Of a stretch of 41,315 nt of DNA, positions 6,693 to 13,361 are shown in pieces (positions within the stretch are counted from its first letter, which is position 1; every line of letters starts with the position of its first letter). Source of the stretch: a virus; the IMG/VR virus record IMGVR_UViG_3300020020_000012, positions 1 to 41,315 of that record; one strand, written 5' to 3'. The notes beneath the pieces are model-generated. The model was given only the letters and a program-made list of their open reading frames with translations, had not been told where the DNA came from and did no database searches. The translations under genes were made by a program, and so were the position numbers.

Positions 6693-7217
6693 TCACTCGA
6701 AGGCGACCGGCTCCGCATCCAGCCTGACCCCGAACGCCTCCCCGTACAGCCGCGCCGTCTCGGGCCCGAAGACCGCCGCGACGCCGATGTCCCGCTCTGG
6801 GAACATGAGCTCGTCCCGCGCCGCGTCGCTTCCCGTGTGCTCCCAGACGCCGATGGCGTGCAGCAGCTCGTGCGCCAGCGTGCTCGCGTCGTTCCCGAGC
6901 TCGGCGTCCACGTGGATGACGGCGCCCTCGTGCCCAGGCGGGTTCGTGTGGCCGGCGCAGCGCTTCACCTCGCCGTCGTAGTCCGTCGTGGCAGGGCACT
7001 GGTAGCCGTCGATGGCCACGACCGCGACGCAGTACGGCCGGTCCCCGCAGCGCCCTATCGCGAGGTCCGTGTCGCCGCCGGTCGCGACGCGCAAGCCGTC
7101 CACCGCAGCGCGGAGCTCGACGCGGTCCACGCCGGGCCAAGGCTCGACGACTGCGCGGCGGCCGTCAGGGGCGGCGCACCCCAGTAGCAGGAGGCTCGCG
7201 AGGAGCGGAAGGCGCAT
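6693..7217 (-). CDS. Predicted lipoprotein zinc metalloprotease, matrixin-like, 174 aa
   Basis: The N-terminus MRLPLLASLLLLGCA is a lipoprotein signal with lipobox LLGC, so the product would be exported and lipid-anchored. The catalytic region HELLHAIGVWEH (about residues 116-127) has the HExxHxxG core of metzincins. It is followed 12 residues later by ELMFPE, resembling the Met-turn of matrixins. The third ligand is shifted: E sits at the usual third-His position and H follows it. Four cysteines in the preceding domain may form disulfides. Such a protein is not a standard phage part; it may be a lysogenic-conversion gene or an envelope-acting protease. GGAGG lies almost against the ATG. Confidence 0.75.
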   Translation of the reverse strand: MRLPLLASLLLLGCAAPDGRRAVVEPWPGVDRVELRAAVDGLRVATGGDTDLAIGRCGDRPYCVAVVAIDGYQCPATTDYDGEVKRCAGHTNPPGHEGAVIHVDAELGNDASTLAHELLHAIGVWEHTGSDAARDELMFPERDIGVAAVFGPETARLYGEAFGVRLDAEPVAFE

Positions 7218-7253
7218 CCCTCCGAGGGTAGCACGAGGCGTGCCTGGCTCACT

Positions 7254-7511
7254 CTACGCGGTCACCGTGACGCCAAGTGACGCCAGCGCATCGAGGCGCA
7301 GCGCCAGCTCTCCGGTGCTATTCGTTTGCCACTCCGAGTACCAATACTCATCGTCCTCGTGGACCACGAGGTAGTCCATCAGCCCACGCTCCACCAGACG
7401 ATCCACGACAGGGTGAACCGGCGCGTCCGTCGGGAACCTGTCGCGCTCGAATGGCTCCAGCTTGAGGCCCTCTTCGAGCTCGTGGCGCTCCTCGGCCGTC
7501 AGTCCCCTCAC
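7254..7511 (-). CDS. Hypothetical protein, 85 aa
   Basis: This is an acidic protein with an N-terminal helix (TAEERHELEEGLKLEPF) and a C-terminal aromatic stretch (VVHEDDEYWYSEWQT). It starts with GTG 7511 overlapping the stop of the terminase-small-like gene by GTGA, so the two are probably translationally coupled. No family is recognised. A role next to the packaging gene is possible but unsupported. Confidence 0.6.
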   Translation of the reverse strand: MRGLTAEERHELEEGLKLEPFERDRFPTDAPVHPVVDRLVERGLMDYLVVHEDDEYWYSEWQTNSTGELALRLDALASLGVTVTA

Positions 7512-8014
7512 TGCTCTTCTCCCGTCGTTTCCACGACTCTACGCCATCCGGTCCGCTCGAGCGCTTCCGCGAGCTCCGGCCCCGGCGCCGTGAGCTCCGA
7601 GACGAGGGCGTCGATCTGCTGCGCCGGGGTAGCCTGAGGGCCCATGCCAGCGTCAGGCGGCGCGCCCTTGAAGCCGAACGCCTTGTACCCGTCGAGGATG
7701 GCGCGGGCGGCGGCGATGGTCTCCAGCGGCTCGAGCGGATGGCTCATGAGCTCGTGCAGCCTGGCGAGGACGTGCTCGATGGCCGCCTCGGGCGCCTTCA
7801 CCATGCGGAGGATGCGCCCCGCCTCGGAGCTCATGTTCCGCAGCTGCGACTCCGATAGGCCCCATTCCGCGGCGAGTTCGGCCTGCGACCCGGACCGGTC
7901 CCACGTGCCCGACGTCATCATTGTCGCGATGCGCCATATCCGCCGGTCTGTCTCGCGCGCGCGGGAGTCCAGCGGGGGGAGAACCATCGCCGCAGCTTCG
8001 TTCTTGCGCCCCAT
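7508..8014 (-). CDS. terS: Putative terminase small subunit (HTH DNA-binding), 168 aa
   Basis: The central part contains a helix-turn-helix of the kind found at the N-terminus of small terminases: SQAELAAEWGLSESQLRNMSSEA (first 20 residues shown as SQAELAAEWGLSESQLRNMS, about residues 43-62). It follows an arginine-rich helix and precedes a long helical segment suited to oligomerisation (about 70-115). The length is typical of TerS. It lies on the opposite strand to the large terminase and converges with it. ATG 8014 has GGAG about 9 bases upstream. A transcription regulator is the main alternative. Confidence 0.5.
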   Translation of the reverse strand: MGRKNEAAAMVLPPLDSRARETDRRIWRIATMMTSGTWDRSGSQAELAAEWGLSESQLRNMSSEAGRILRMVKAPEAAIEHVLARLHELMSHPLEPLETIAAARAILDGYKAFGFKGAPPDAGMGPQATPAQQIDALVSELTAPGPELAEALERTGWRRVVETTGEEQ

Positions 8015-8115
8015 TCAGGAATTCTCCACGGTACGCAAAATGGTGCACTTGAGTAAGTGAACGCTTACCTGTACGCCGGGAAGCGCCCCCAGTGAAAAGA
8101 CCATGAGCACGGGCG
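8015..8115 (-). promoter_or_regulatory. Intergenic control region upstream of the terS-like gene, with imperfect dyad
   Basis: This 101-base gap separates the end of the minus-strand early operon from the terS-like gene. It is less GC-rich than its surroundings. It contains GTAAG-N6-CTTAC at 8053-8068, an imperfect 16-base palindrome that could be an operator. I do not see a convincing -35/-10 pair or a U-tract terminator. Confidence 0.35.
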
Positions 8116-8454
8116 TCACGGCTTCCCGTCCACTCTGGTCCCGACGTTCGGCACCACTTGGACCGCTCGGTCATCCCACAGTTCGACCATCGCGTAGTCC
8201 TTCGCGCACGTGACGGGCAGCTCTCGACCGATGTGCTTACGGCACCAGTCGCGAATAGCCGTGTCCGCCTCGGCTCGGTCTGACCCGCTGACACGAGCCG
8301 TCATGATGCGAACGTCTCGCCCGTCGTCGAGCCACTTGCGCACTCGGAAGAGCATCGGGCCAATGGGCTCGCCCACGTGCTCGACTCCTCGCCACCCGTC
8401 GTAGTGGGCAAGCGTCCCGTCCAGGTCCACACCGATCCATCCACGGTCGTTCAC
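8116..8454 (-). CDS. HAD-like hydrolase/phosphatase, 112 aa
   Basis: HAD motifs are visible. Motif I is GVDLDGTLAHYDGW with nucleophile D10 and D12. Motif II Thr lies in RIMTARVSG, and motif IV acidic residues are in VELWDDRAVQV. The size fits the short capless HAD proteins found in phages, which are often annotated as polynucleotide kinase-phosphatase-like or 5'-nucleotidases. The start is GTG 8454 in a GTGA overlap; this is the last gene of the minus early operon. Confidence 0.8.
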   Translation of the reverse strand: MNDRGWIGVDLDGTLAHYDGWRGVEHVGEPIGPMLFRVRKWLDDGRDVRIMTARVSGSDRAEADTAIRDWCRKHIGRELPVTCAKDYAMVELWDDRAVQVVPNVGTRVDGKP

Positions 8455-8573
8455 TTCGCGTCCTCCTTCGGTTCCTTGACGGGCATACGGCATCGCTCAT
8501 CCCTTCGCACAAGGCGCCCGCAATCTGGACACTGCCACTTCGCGTCCTCGGGTGAGTCCAGCGGGGCCATCAT
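8451..8573 (-). CDS. Tiny zinc-ribbon-like protein, 40 aa
   Basis: The protein holds a C-x-x-C knuckle (WQCPDCGRLVRRDERC) with a third Cys and a Lys/Glu-rich tail. ATG 8573 overlaps the stop of the preceding gene (ATGA), and the gene's stop overlaps the GTG of the HAD gene. The tight packing on both sides supports a real gene despite its size. One Cys short of a classic ribbon, so it may need a partner. Confidence 0.6.
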   Translation of the reverse strand: MMAPLDSPEDAKWQCPDCGRLVRRDERCRMPVKEPKEDAK

Positions 8574-8752
8574 GCCTCCCCGACCGTGACCCGTACGCCG
8601 CGGTGGTACGGCCTCAGGGCGCGCGCGAAGGCTTCCCGCTGCGGCGCGTCCAGGTCGACGTGGACCAGCAGCCAGCTGGGCGAGAGCGGCGTGCAGTAGA
8701 CCGCCGAGGCGCCGGCGCGGCGGCATGCGTCGAGGACTTGCACGAGGGTCAT
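8570..8752 (-). CDS. Hypothetical protein, 60 aa
   Basis: This is a small alpha/beta protein: helix (MTLVQVLDACRRAGASAVY), strand (WLLVHVDLD), helix (APQREAFARALRPY), strand (RGVRVTVG). It looks like a single compact domain. ATG 8752 overlaps the preceding stop by ATGA. No family is recognised. Confidence 0.6.
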   Translation of the reverse strand: MTLVQVLDACRRAGASAVYCTPLSPSWLLVHVDLDAPQREAFARALRPYHRGVRVTVGEA

Positions 8753-9207
8753 AGCGGTGCCCCTGGAGCGCACCACGCTGGGCACCATCTGAGTTTCGGC
8801 GCAGTGGGCGACTTGTCTACGCGGCGCCTCGATGGGCGGTCCTGGCTCTCGCCGCGAACCCGCTTCTCCATGATCCACCCGGAGGCGCGGAGACTACCTC
8901 CCGGTTCGCTTTCCAGCGTGTAGGTGTACAGCTTCGCGAAACCCAACTCGCGAGCCACCCTCGAGCAGCGGCTGTACAGAAACGAGCAAACATTTTTTGA
9001 GCCGTCCGTGCATAGCCGCGTCACCTCGGCCTCGTTTGCCTGGTCCAGCAGACGCGCGCGCGGTCGCCCCACCACCGCGACGCCGACTAGCCGGTCTCCG
9101 TCCGCAGCGCCGACAATGAACCGGTGCCCCGTCACGCGCCCATGGTGACGGTGGTGGGCCACGATGTAGGCGTTTGCCTGGTCTCGAGTGAGCGGTACCG
9201 CCCTCAC
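8749..9207 (-). CDS. XF1762-like GNAT-fold protein, 152 aa
   Basis: The N-terminus RAVPLTRDQANAYIVAHHRH, the middle segment GHRFIVGAADGDRLVGVAVVGRP and LGFAKLYTYTLESEPGGSLRASGW match a phage/prophage family annotated XF1762, related to GNAT acetyltransferases. The chemistry and substrate are unknown. GTG 9207 overlaps the replication gene's stop. The C-terminal 30 residues (after about 120) are basic and variable. Confidence 0.75.
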   Translation of the reverse strand: MRAVPLTRDQANAYIVAHHRHHGRVTGHRFIVGAADGDRLVGVAVVGRPRARLLDQANEAEVTRLCTDGSKNVCSFLYSRCSRVARELGFAKLYTYTLESEPGGSLRASGWIMEKRVRGESQDRPSRRRVDKSPTAPKLRWCPAWCAPGAPL

Positions 9208-10268
9208 GGCATTGCCCTCCCGACGCCCCGTATGAGCGCCGACAGGTCGCCAGGCGGCGGTACCCCTACCTGCCCGTCCGGACGCCTCCCAGCGGCCTCC
9301 TGGCGCTCCCTGATGAGCCTTTGCGCGAGGGGGTAGTCGAGCTGCCCGGCGTCGAGCTTCGCGGCGAGGCCCTTGCCGTGCTGCCCGGACCGGATGGCCT
9401 CGCGGAGCCGGGCGGCGTCCTCGGTGGGCCAGTCGGTATTTGCCTGCACCCTGCCGGCGCGCGTGCCGCCGGGGTTGGCTTTGCGCAGGAGCGCGACGTC
9501 GATGTACTTCCAGACCTTGGCGTCGAACCAGTCGAACTCGTGGCGGCCCGTGAGCCCGTCCCGCGCCTCGATGAGCGTGACGTCGAGCTCCGCGTCGGTG
9601 AGCCCGCGTGCCTTGCACCAGGCCAGCATCGCCGACGACGGGAACCACGACGCGAACGAGATTCGCTCGCCGAGCGGGTCGTGCCTGGGCCGAGGAGCCG
9701 CGCCTGCCTCCGCGGTCGGCTGCCGCAGTCGCTCGGAAAGCCGGCCCTTCGCCGCCTCGCGGGCGCTACCTGTCAGATCGGAAGAAGGCTCTGAAGATCC
9801 GGAAATCAGAGAAGATCCAGAATCCAGAGGTGGAGGAGGAGAGGGGAGAGTGTGAGAGGGGAGGGCTGGCGTGACGGTCGCCGTGACGGCGTCACGTGAC
9901 GGTCCGTGACGTTCGTCACTTTCCGCGTGACGGTCGTCACGTGACGCGTCACACTCCGTCACGTGACGGTCGTGACGATTCCTCCTCTGTCGGTATGCCT
10001 TCGACCGCTCCGCGTCGGTCTTGCGGACCTGGAGCCGAGCTTCCTGTGGGTAAGCGGCGACGAAGTCCGCGGCCTGGTAGCCGGTGCCGTCGTCGGTCCA
10101 AACGCCCTTGCTCAGGAGTTCGTCGATCGCCCGCTGCTTGCCCAGCGCCTTGGCGCGTCCGGCCGGCAGCGAGCCGAGTCCTAGGTCGAGGCACATCCGC
10201 ACGGCCAGCAGGTGCAGGCGGAAGGCGGCATCGGTGAGGCCGTCGAGCGCGAAGACGTCGGGGAGCAT
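9204..10268 (-). CDS. Putative replication initiation protein carrying the origin within its gene, 354 aa
   Basis: The N-terminal part (residues 1-85, MLPDVFALDGLTDAAFRLHL onwards) resembles the winged-helix start of phage O-like/DnaD-like replication proteins. The central 90-200 region is low-complexity (Arg/His/Asp-rich, then Ser/Pro-rich) and corresponds to the iteron cluster at 9871-9977. The C-terminal region (about 215-330) contains FASWFPSSAMLAWCKARGLT and FDWFDAKVWKYID, like replication loader or DnaD-type domains. I chose ATG 10268 in a TGATG overlap; GTG 10277 is possible. The layout is like lambda O, where the linker encodes ori. Confidence 0.65.
   Translation of the reverse strand: MLPDVFALDGLTDAAFRLHLLAVRMCLDLGLGSLPAGRAKALGKQRAIDELLSKGVWTDDGTGYQAADFVAAYPQEARLQVRKTDAERSKAYRQRRNRHDRHVTECDASRDDRHAESDERHGPSRDAVTATVTPALPSHTLPSPPPPLDSGSSLISGSSEPSSDLTGSAREAAKGRLSERLRQPTAEAGAAPRPRHDPLGERISFASWFPSSAMLAWCKARGLTDAELDVTLIEARDGLTGRHEFDWFDAKVWKYIDVALLRKANPGGTRAGRVQANTDWPTEDAARLREAIRSGQHGKGLAAKLDAGQLDYPLAQRLIRERQEAAGRRPDGQVGVPPPGDLSALIRGVGRAMP
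9871..9977. other. Candidate replication origin: GTGAC/GTCAC iteron cluster
   Basis: In 107 bases the pentamer GTGAC or its complement occurs 13 times, including three perfect palindromes GTCACGTGAC at 9891-9900, 9936-9945 and 9958-9967. The cluster lies inside the replication gene. Next to it (about 9778-9840) is a purine-rich stretch with lower GC and repeats of the type agatcc and atccaga, which could be the unwinding element. This matches the logic of lambda-type origins but is an inference. Confidence 0.65.
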
Positions 10269-10465
10269 CAGCCACACCTCCGCGCCAGGTCTCGGAGCGC
10301 TTCCCGCGCCTGCTTCTTCGTGACGCACATCGTGTAAGCCACGGTCTCGGCGAGGTCATCGAGCGAGAGCATGTCCGGCATCTTGACGTTTCCTGTCGCG
10401 GCCAGCGTGCGCCCATCGGCTGCCGCCTCGTCCTCGTCCATTCGCATCTCCGTAGCGGCGCTCAT
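10268..10465 (-). CDS. Hypothetical protein, 65 aa, upstream of the replication gene
   Basis: This protein has an acidic N-terminus (MRMDEDEAAADGRT) and a helical C-terminal half (LSLDDLAETVAYTMCVTKKQ) with a short basic end. The helical half could be a small HTH or helicase-loader-like domain. ATG 10465 overlaps the upstream stop by ATGA, and its stop overlaps the replication start by TGATG. The function is unknown. Confidence 0.55.
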   Translation of the reverse strand: MSAATEMRMDEDEAAADGRTLAATGNVKMPDMLSLDDLAETVAYTMCVTKKQAREALRDLARRCG

Positions 10466-10659
10466 CGGGCCTTCGCCTTCCTGCGCTCCATGGACGACAT
10501 GCCGCGCGGCCTGAGCTGAGAAGGCAGGAGCGGCGGCGGCGGCCTACCCTGAGGCACCCACGTGGCGACAGCTTTTAGCTGCATGTGAACATCAGCGAGA
10601 TCGGAGAGAGTGACCGATGGGGTGGTGAAAATGACCATGATTTTGGCGCCTGCCTTCAA
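10462..10659 (-). CDS. Hypothetical protein, 65 aa, TTG start
   Basis: TTG 10659 overlaps the nuclease stop as TTGA and is preceded by a strong Shine-Dalgarno GGAGGG at a 6-base spacing. ATG 10638 in the same frame (giving MVIFTTPSVTLSDLADVHM) is a fallback. The C-terminal part is Pro-rich, then basic (MERRKAKAR). No family is recognised. Confidence 0.55.
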   Translation of the reverse strand: MKAGAKIMVIFTTPSVTLSDLADVHMQLKAVATWVPQGRPPPPLLPSQLRPRGMSSMERRKAKAR

Positions 10660-10973
10660 GCTGTTCCCTCCAGGATGTTGCGAACGGTTGCGATGCCCTC
10701 GGCGACGCTGGTGACGACCTCGACGCGGGCCCCGGCGCGGCGGAGCTCGGCATGCTTCGCGAGCTGTCCCGGCTGGTACCTGCCGCCCACTGGGCGCTTC
10801 GCTTCGAAGAACAGGGCGACGCCTCGGACGACGACGGCGATGTCTGGGAGGCCCGCGCCTGCACCGCGCATGCGCTTCGTCGGAAGGCTCGCGTGGATCC
10901 GGTAGGCCACGACGCCCGGGATGCCCCGGAGGGCCTTCAGGAGCGGCGAGGTGATGGTGGCTTGCTCGCTCAC
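10656..10973 (-). CDS. VRR-NUC domain nuclease, 105 aa
   Basis: This is a stand-alone PD-(D/E)xK nuclease of the VRR-NUC family, expected to act on branched DNA such as Holliday junctions. The catalytic series is visible: GLPDI with D44, FFEAKR with E57 and K59, and Q68 in GGRYQPGQ, followed by AGARVEVVTSV. The length (about 100 aa) is usual for phage VRR-NUC proteins. GTG 10973 overlaps the previous stop by GTGA. It sits between integrase and replication genes and probably serves in replication or recombination intermediate processing. Confidence 0.88.
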   Translation of the reverse strand: MSEQATITSPLLKALRGIPGVVAYRIHASLPTKRMRGAGAGLPDIAVVVRGVALFFEAKRPVGGRYQPGQLAKHAELRRAGARVEVVTSVAEGIATVRNILEGTA

Positions 10974-11356
10974 GTGATGCCCCCGAGCTCGGCCTGCTCC
11001 ATGTCTTCCGAGTCGCCCACGCGCCCGACGCGACGAAAGCACCACGCCGGCCAGCACTCCGGATCGCTCATCCCGGCCCTGGCCAGTACGTGGCGCACCT
11101 CGGCCCAGTCGAGCGGGTCGTCGCCGTGCAGGAGCTCGATGAACTCGAGGACGTGCTCGAGTCGGTCCGTGATGGCCCACTCGAGCTCCTTGGCGTCACG
11201 GAGGAGCTCCACGCGCGCGAGGAAGTCGGCGCCGCAGTCGAAGTCCTCGACGGCCCGCGGCTTGCGCCGGCCTGGCCTACGCGATGAGGGCGGCGGGCAT
11301 GGGATGGTCTCGAGCGCGGAGTCCGGCGGCTCGACGTGGGGAGGCAGGCCGGTCAT
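10970..11356 (-). CDS. Hypothetical protein, 128 aa
   Basis: After a Pro-rich N-terminus (about 1-35) comes an acidic helical domain: FDCGADFLARVELLRDAKEL and AITDRLEHVLEFIELLHGDD. ATG 11356 overlaps the upstream stop by ATGA. The sequence gives no clear family. Its position just before VRR-NUC may point to DNA metabolism. Confidence 0.6.
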   Translation of the reverse strand: MTGLPPHVEPPDSALETIPCPPPSSRRPGRRKPRAVEDFDCGADFLARVELLRDAKELEWAITDRLEHVLEFIELLHGDDPLDWAEVRHVLARAGMSDPECWPAWCFRRVGRVGDSEDMEQAELGGIT

Positions 11357-11958
11357 CGCTGAACGCTCCTGGCGAGGGACACGAGCCACTCGGCGAAGGC
11401 GGGAGGCGTGCGGCGGCGCTGCTGGGCGCTGCAGACCTTGATTCCAGGAGGCACGATTCCTCCGCCGCAGCGCCCGTTTTTCCTGAGCGGGTTCCTGCCG
11501 CCAGAGACCCAATGCGTCACCGTGCCGCCAGTCAGGATGCCGGCCGCGACCACCGAGCGCGCTACCCCGACGATGTACAACCACGTTTTCTTGCGCGCCG
11601 GGTGGCCCCATGCCACTTGCTCGACCTCGACGGTGAAACCGTGCTCGTCGGAGGCGCCTGGCTTCGGGAGAGCGAACGCCTCGAACATCTTCGAGCCCGC
11701 CGGCTGCTCCAGGACTCCGCCTCGCGCGCGGACCGCCGCGATGGCGAACGCGGCGCAGTCAGCGTCCCCGGTGCGTCTCTCGCGGTTCGGGACACGCATG
11801 TGACGTAAGGCGCCCCACGGACCACACGGCGGATGCGCGACCACCGGATGCGGCCCGTCGTAGAGCTTCGCGTCCCGCGTCTCGTCCCAGCAGTCGACGC
11901 CGGGCATCTTCGGGTACGGGCCCCGCGGATCGATGTAGAGGGCGGCCACGGTTTTCAT
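11353..11958 (-). CDS. Phage DNA methylase-like protein with a PPC motif, 201 aa
   Basis: The sequence opens with AALYIDPRGPYPKMPGVDCW, followed by VAHPPCGPWG (PPC at about residues 43-45) and GGVLEQPAGS. This pattern belongs to a phage family usually annotated as DNA methylase or C5-cytosine-methyltransferase-like because of the PPC and E-x-P segments. I see no AdoMet-binding FxGxG motif, and the protein is short for an active C5 methylase, so catalysis is doubtful. ATG 11958 overlaps the integrase stop by ATGA. Confidence 0.6.
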   Translation of the reverse strand: MKTVAALYIDPRGPYPKMPGVDCWDETRDAKLYDGPHPVVAHPPCGPWGALRHMRVPNRERRTGDADCAAFAIAAVRARGGVLEQPAGSKMFEAFALPKPGASDEHGFTVEVEQVAWGHPARKKTWLYIVGVARSVVAAGILTGGTVTHWVSGGRNPLRKNGRCGGGIVPPGIKVCSAQQRRRTPPAFAEWLVSLARSVQR

Positions 11959-13313
11959 CGCCCCCCCGAAACGAGCCGTTCCGACTCGGCCAGAATCTCG
12001 TGGACGCGGGCCTTGGCGAGCGGGCTGCCCTTCCGGAACGAGAGGCGCGTGGCCTCCAGAAGGAGCGCCTTGATCCGCCCATCCCGCGCCGTGGAACGCT
12101 GGTGGAAGTCTTCCACCGCAAGTCCCGAGAATCCTTCAAGGTGCCGGGGATTCGTAAACCGCAGGTCTCGGGTCCGAATCCCGAAGATGGCTCTGGAGTT
12201 AGCTCCGCTCTCGCTCCCCCCGTGGAATTCCACGTCGGAGCGCTTCCCGGCGGCGCGAAGGGTCTCGTTCAGCAGGTGCGCGTAGCGCTCCGTGACCTTC
12301 ACCGAGGAGTGCCCGAGCAGCTGCCGGATCTCCTCGAGTGACCACGCTGGACCCCACCAGCCAGCGAGCAGCGACGTCGCGCAGGTGTGGCGCAGATCGT
12401 ACCAGCGGAACGCGGGATCGACGCCGGCGGCACCGGTCCACTTCTCCCAGCGCGTCGGGTTCGATGAGTCCGCGCGGCGCTTGTTCGTCCGCGGCGACGG
12501 GAAGACGTACTCGCAGCCGCCTTTGCGCGAGTGCTCCGCGGCCCGGAACGCCTCAAGGGCCAGGCCGAAGAGGGGGAGCTTTCGGATCTTGCCGCTCTTC
12601 GTCTTCAGGCCCTTCACCGAGTATCGGACCGTCACCAGGCGGGCGTCCATGTCGACGTCCTCCCAACGGAGGCGCCACTGCTCGGAGTTCCGGAAGCCGA
12701 GACCGAGCATGGCGGCGACGGCCGGCCACTCCTCGGGAGCCACAGAGCGAAGGAGCCGGAGCTGCGCGTCGGGGTCGATGACGCGCCACTTCTCATCCGT
12801 CGAGCCCTCCTCGGCGCGCTTGATCCGAATGTCGCGCGCTGGGTTCGCGGAGATGAGCTCGTCGTCCAGGGCGGAGTGGAGCACCACGCGCATCAGGTTC
12901 AGGGTGTTCTTCCGCGTCTGAATCTCGAGGCCCTTCGCCTTGAGCGACTCGAGCCAGCGCATCAGCATCCCGCGCGTGAGCTGGCGGAGCGGCACGTTGA
13001 CGATGTCATGCGTCTCGACGTAGAGCGCCCAGCGCTGGATGTCCGTGCGGTAGTCGCGCACCGTGACGCGGCGGCGCTTCTCGAAGTCCGGCCAGATGTC
13101 CGCGAGCGTCGAGCCCTTGCCGGCCTTCGCGAACGGCTGCGCGAGCGCGTGCTGCGCCTCGAGCTCCGTGTCGTACGTGCCGGCGCTTCGGTACTTGCCG
13201 GACTTCGGATCGATCTTCCGCGCACGGAAGCGACCAGAGGGAAGCGTTTCGATCGTGCCGTTCACGTGTTCACCCTGTTCGAATGTTGACGACGACATTT
13301 GCGGAGACCGCAT
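11955..13313 (-). CDS. int: Tyrosine-type site-specific integrase, 452 aa
   Basis: The integrase inserts and excises the prophage. A core-binding SAM-like domain (about residues 65-160) is followed by the catalytic domain. Visible residues are R208 in LGLGFRNSEQ, lysines in KGLKTKSGKIRK, box II YDLRHT with R308 (the usual His is Tyr305), H335 in QLLGH and nucleophile Y344 in ERYAHLL. The N-terminal arm-binding part resembles AP2-like domains (GRFRARKIDPKSGKYRSAGT). The protein has an unusual tail of about 100 residues after Y344, and residues 374-388 are encoded by the putative attP core. M6 or V17 are alternative starts. Confidence 0.93.
   Translation of the reverse strand: MRSPQMSSSTFEQGEHVNGTIETLPSGRFRARKIDPKSGKYRSAGTYDTELEAQHALAQPFAKAGKGSTLADIWPDFEKRRRVTVRDYRTDIQRWALYVETHDIVNVPLRQLTRGMLMRWLESLKAKGLEIQTRKNTLNLMRVVLHSALDDELISANPARDIRIKRAEEGSTDEKWRVIDPDAQLRLLRSVAPEEWPAVAAMLGLGFRNSEQWRLRWEDVDMDARLVTVRYSVKGLKTKSGKIRKLPLFGLALEAFRAAEHSRKGGCEYVFPSPRTNKRRADSSNPTRWEKWTGAAGVDPAFRWYDLRHTCATSLLAGWWGPAWSLEEIRQLLGHSSVKVTERYAHLLNETLRAAGKRSDVEFHGGSESGANSRAIFGIRTRDLRFTNPRHLEGFSGLAVEDFHQRSTARDGRIKALLLEATRLSFRKGSPLAKARVHEILAESERLVSGGR
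12151..12192 (+). other. attP: Putative attP core: 3' half of a tRNA-Thr (CGU) inside the integrase gene
   Basis: Read on the plus strand, this segment has a tRNA 3' half: anticodon loop TTCGTAA (12151-12157, anticodon CGT), variable AGGTC, a perfect T stem TCGGG/CCCGA (12168-12172 and 12180-12184) around loop TCCGAAT, then an acceptor strand AGATGGC. No 5' half is present upstream. Such fragments are the usual attP cores of phages that integrate into tRNA genes. It overlaps the integrase frame antisense. Confidence 0.75.
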
Positions 13314-13325
13314 AGTTTTCCGACG

Positions 13326-13340
13326 GGGCCCAGCGGGCCC
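13326..13340. other. GC-rich hairpin in the integrase leader
   Basis: GGGCCC-AGC-GGGCCC forms a perfect 6-base stem with a 3-base loop. It lies in the 48-base gap upstream of the integrase start, one of the few gaps in this operon. There is no U tract, so it is not a standard terminator, but it could attenuate or stabilise the transcript. Confidence 0.4.
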
Positions 13341-13361
13341 GCACCACTGGGGAAAGAAACA

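Noticed and set aside
9871-9977. CRISPR array
   Set aside because: Repeat units are only 5-10 bases, partly palindromic, irregularly spaced and inside a coding gene.
13326-13340. Rho-independent terminator before the integrase
   Set aside because: The hairpin is GC-rich but has no following T tract on either strand.
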